A DNA stretch of 5,963 nt. Source: an uncultured Halomicronema sp. GTDB taxonomy: Bacteria; Cyanobacteriota; Cyanobacteriia; Phormidesmidales; Phormidesmidaceae. The translations under genes were made by a program, and so were the position numbers. The notes beneath the pieces are model-generated. The model worked only from the letters and a program-made list of their open reading frames with translations. It was not told where the DNA came from and made no database searches. The stretch is from contig CALCPB010000742.1 of NCBI GenBank assembly GCA_937897665.1, positions 1 through 5,963 on the forward strand. Reading direction: 5' to 3'. Below are positions 5,856-5,963 of the stretch, one piece after another (the stretch's first letter is position 1; every line of letters starts with the position of its first letter).

Positions 5856-5963
5856 GCGGCGAGCCCACCTGAAAACGGGATAGGTCAGAATCTTAACAAA
5901 TGCTGAAGCGGGGCCAGACGACTCCGTAGGTTTTGACCGTTACGAGCAGCAGTATCAACCTGG
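5856..5963. other. Upstream region of the ABC exporter gene
   Basis: These 108 bases hold the exporter's ribosome-binding site and presumably its promoter. Two minus-strand frames stay open from the right edge and stop at 5893-5895 and 5885-5887. Either could be the tail of a further leftward gene, but neither short peptide is recognisable. Confidence 0.35.

Noticed and set aside
5885..5963. Short minus-strand frames open from the right edge
   Set aside because: Only 22 and 25 residues are visible and neither resembles a known C-terminus, so a truncated gene cannot be claimed.
1..5963. Mobile element, prophage, CRISPR array or tRNA/rRNA
   Set aside because: No transposase, integrase, terminal inverted repeats, regularly spaced repeats or cloverleaf pattern was seen. 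The genes read as ordinary chromosomal cyanobacterial genes.

Overview
The window looks like chromosomal DNA from a cyanobacterium. Three things point that way: thirteen copies of the octamer GCGATCGC (the HIP1 repeat of cyanobacterial genomes), a cyanobacterial-type LexA with a matching upstream operator, and a DUF3352 protein, a family I know mainly from cyanobacteria. The moderately high GC content would suit a filamentous Leptolyngbya/Nodosilinea-like lineage, but the genus cannot be fixed from the sequence alone.

Layout. Bases 3-671 (+) hold the C-terminal part of a DUF362 protein whose start lies outside the window. A 338-base non-coding stretch follows; it contains degenerate heptamer repeats and a good intrinsic terminator reading leftward. 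All remaining genes are on the minus strand. In their transcription order they are an ABC exporter half-transporter with fused membrane and ATPase domains (5855-4080), lexA (3980-3369), a membrane-anchored DUF3352 protein (3206-1485), and a small STAS-domain anti-anti-sigma-type protein (about 1342-1010). The gaps between them are 99, 162 and about 140 bases. Each gene could therefore have its own promoter, and a tight operon is not evident. The STAS gene and the DUF362 gene converge on the terminator at about 820-855.

The clearest regulatory signal is upstream of lexA. A full match to the cyanobacterial SOS-box consensus (RGTACNNNDGTWCB) lies about 34 bases from the start codon, and a degenerate second copy lies 42 bp further upstream, about four helical turns away. 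The good box sits inside a 7-bp inverted repeat, and a separate perfect 13-bp palindrome lies between it and the ribosome-binding site. LexA itself keeps the Ala-Gly cleavage bond and the Ser/Lys catalytic pair, so a classical self-cleaving, autoregulated SOS repressor is the simplest reading.

Two genes may take part in regulation: lexA (DNA damage) and the STAS protein (partner switching). The DUF3352 protein has no known function, but its sequence shows an internal duplication of two roughly 250-residue halves. I found no phage, transposon, CRISPR array, tRNA or rRNA, and no convincing evidence of a wholly new multi-gene system. The most informative leads are the lexA operator architecture and the two-lobed DUF3352 protein.
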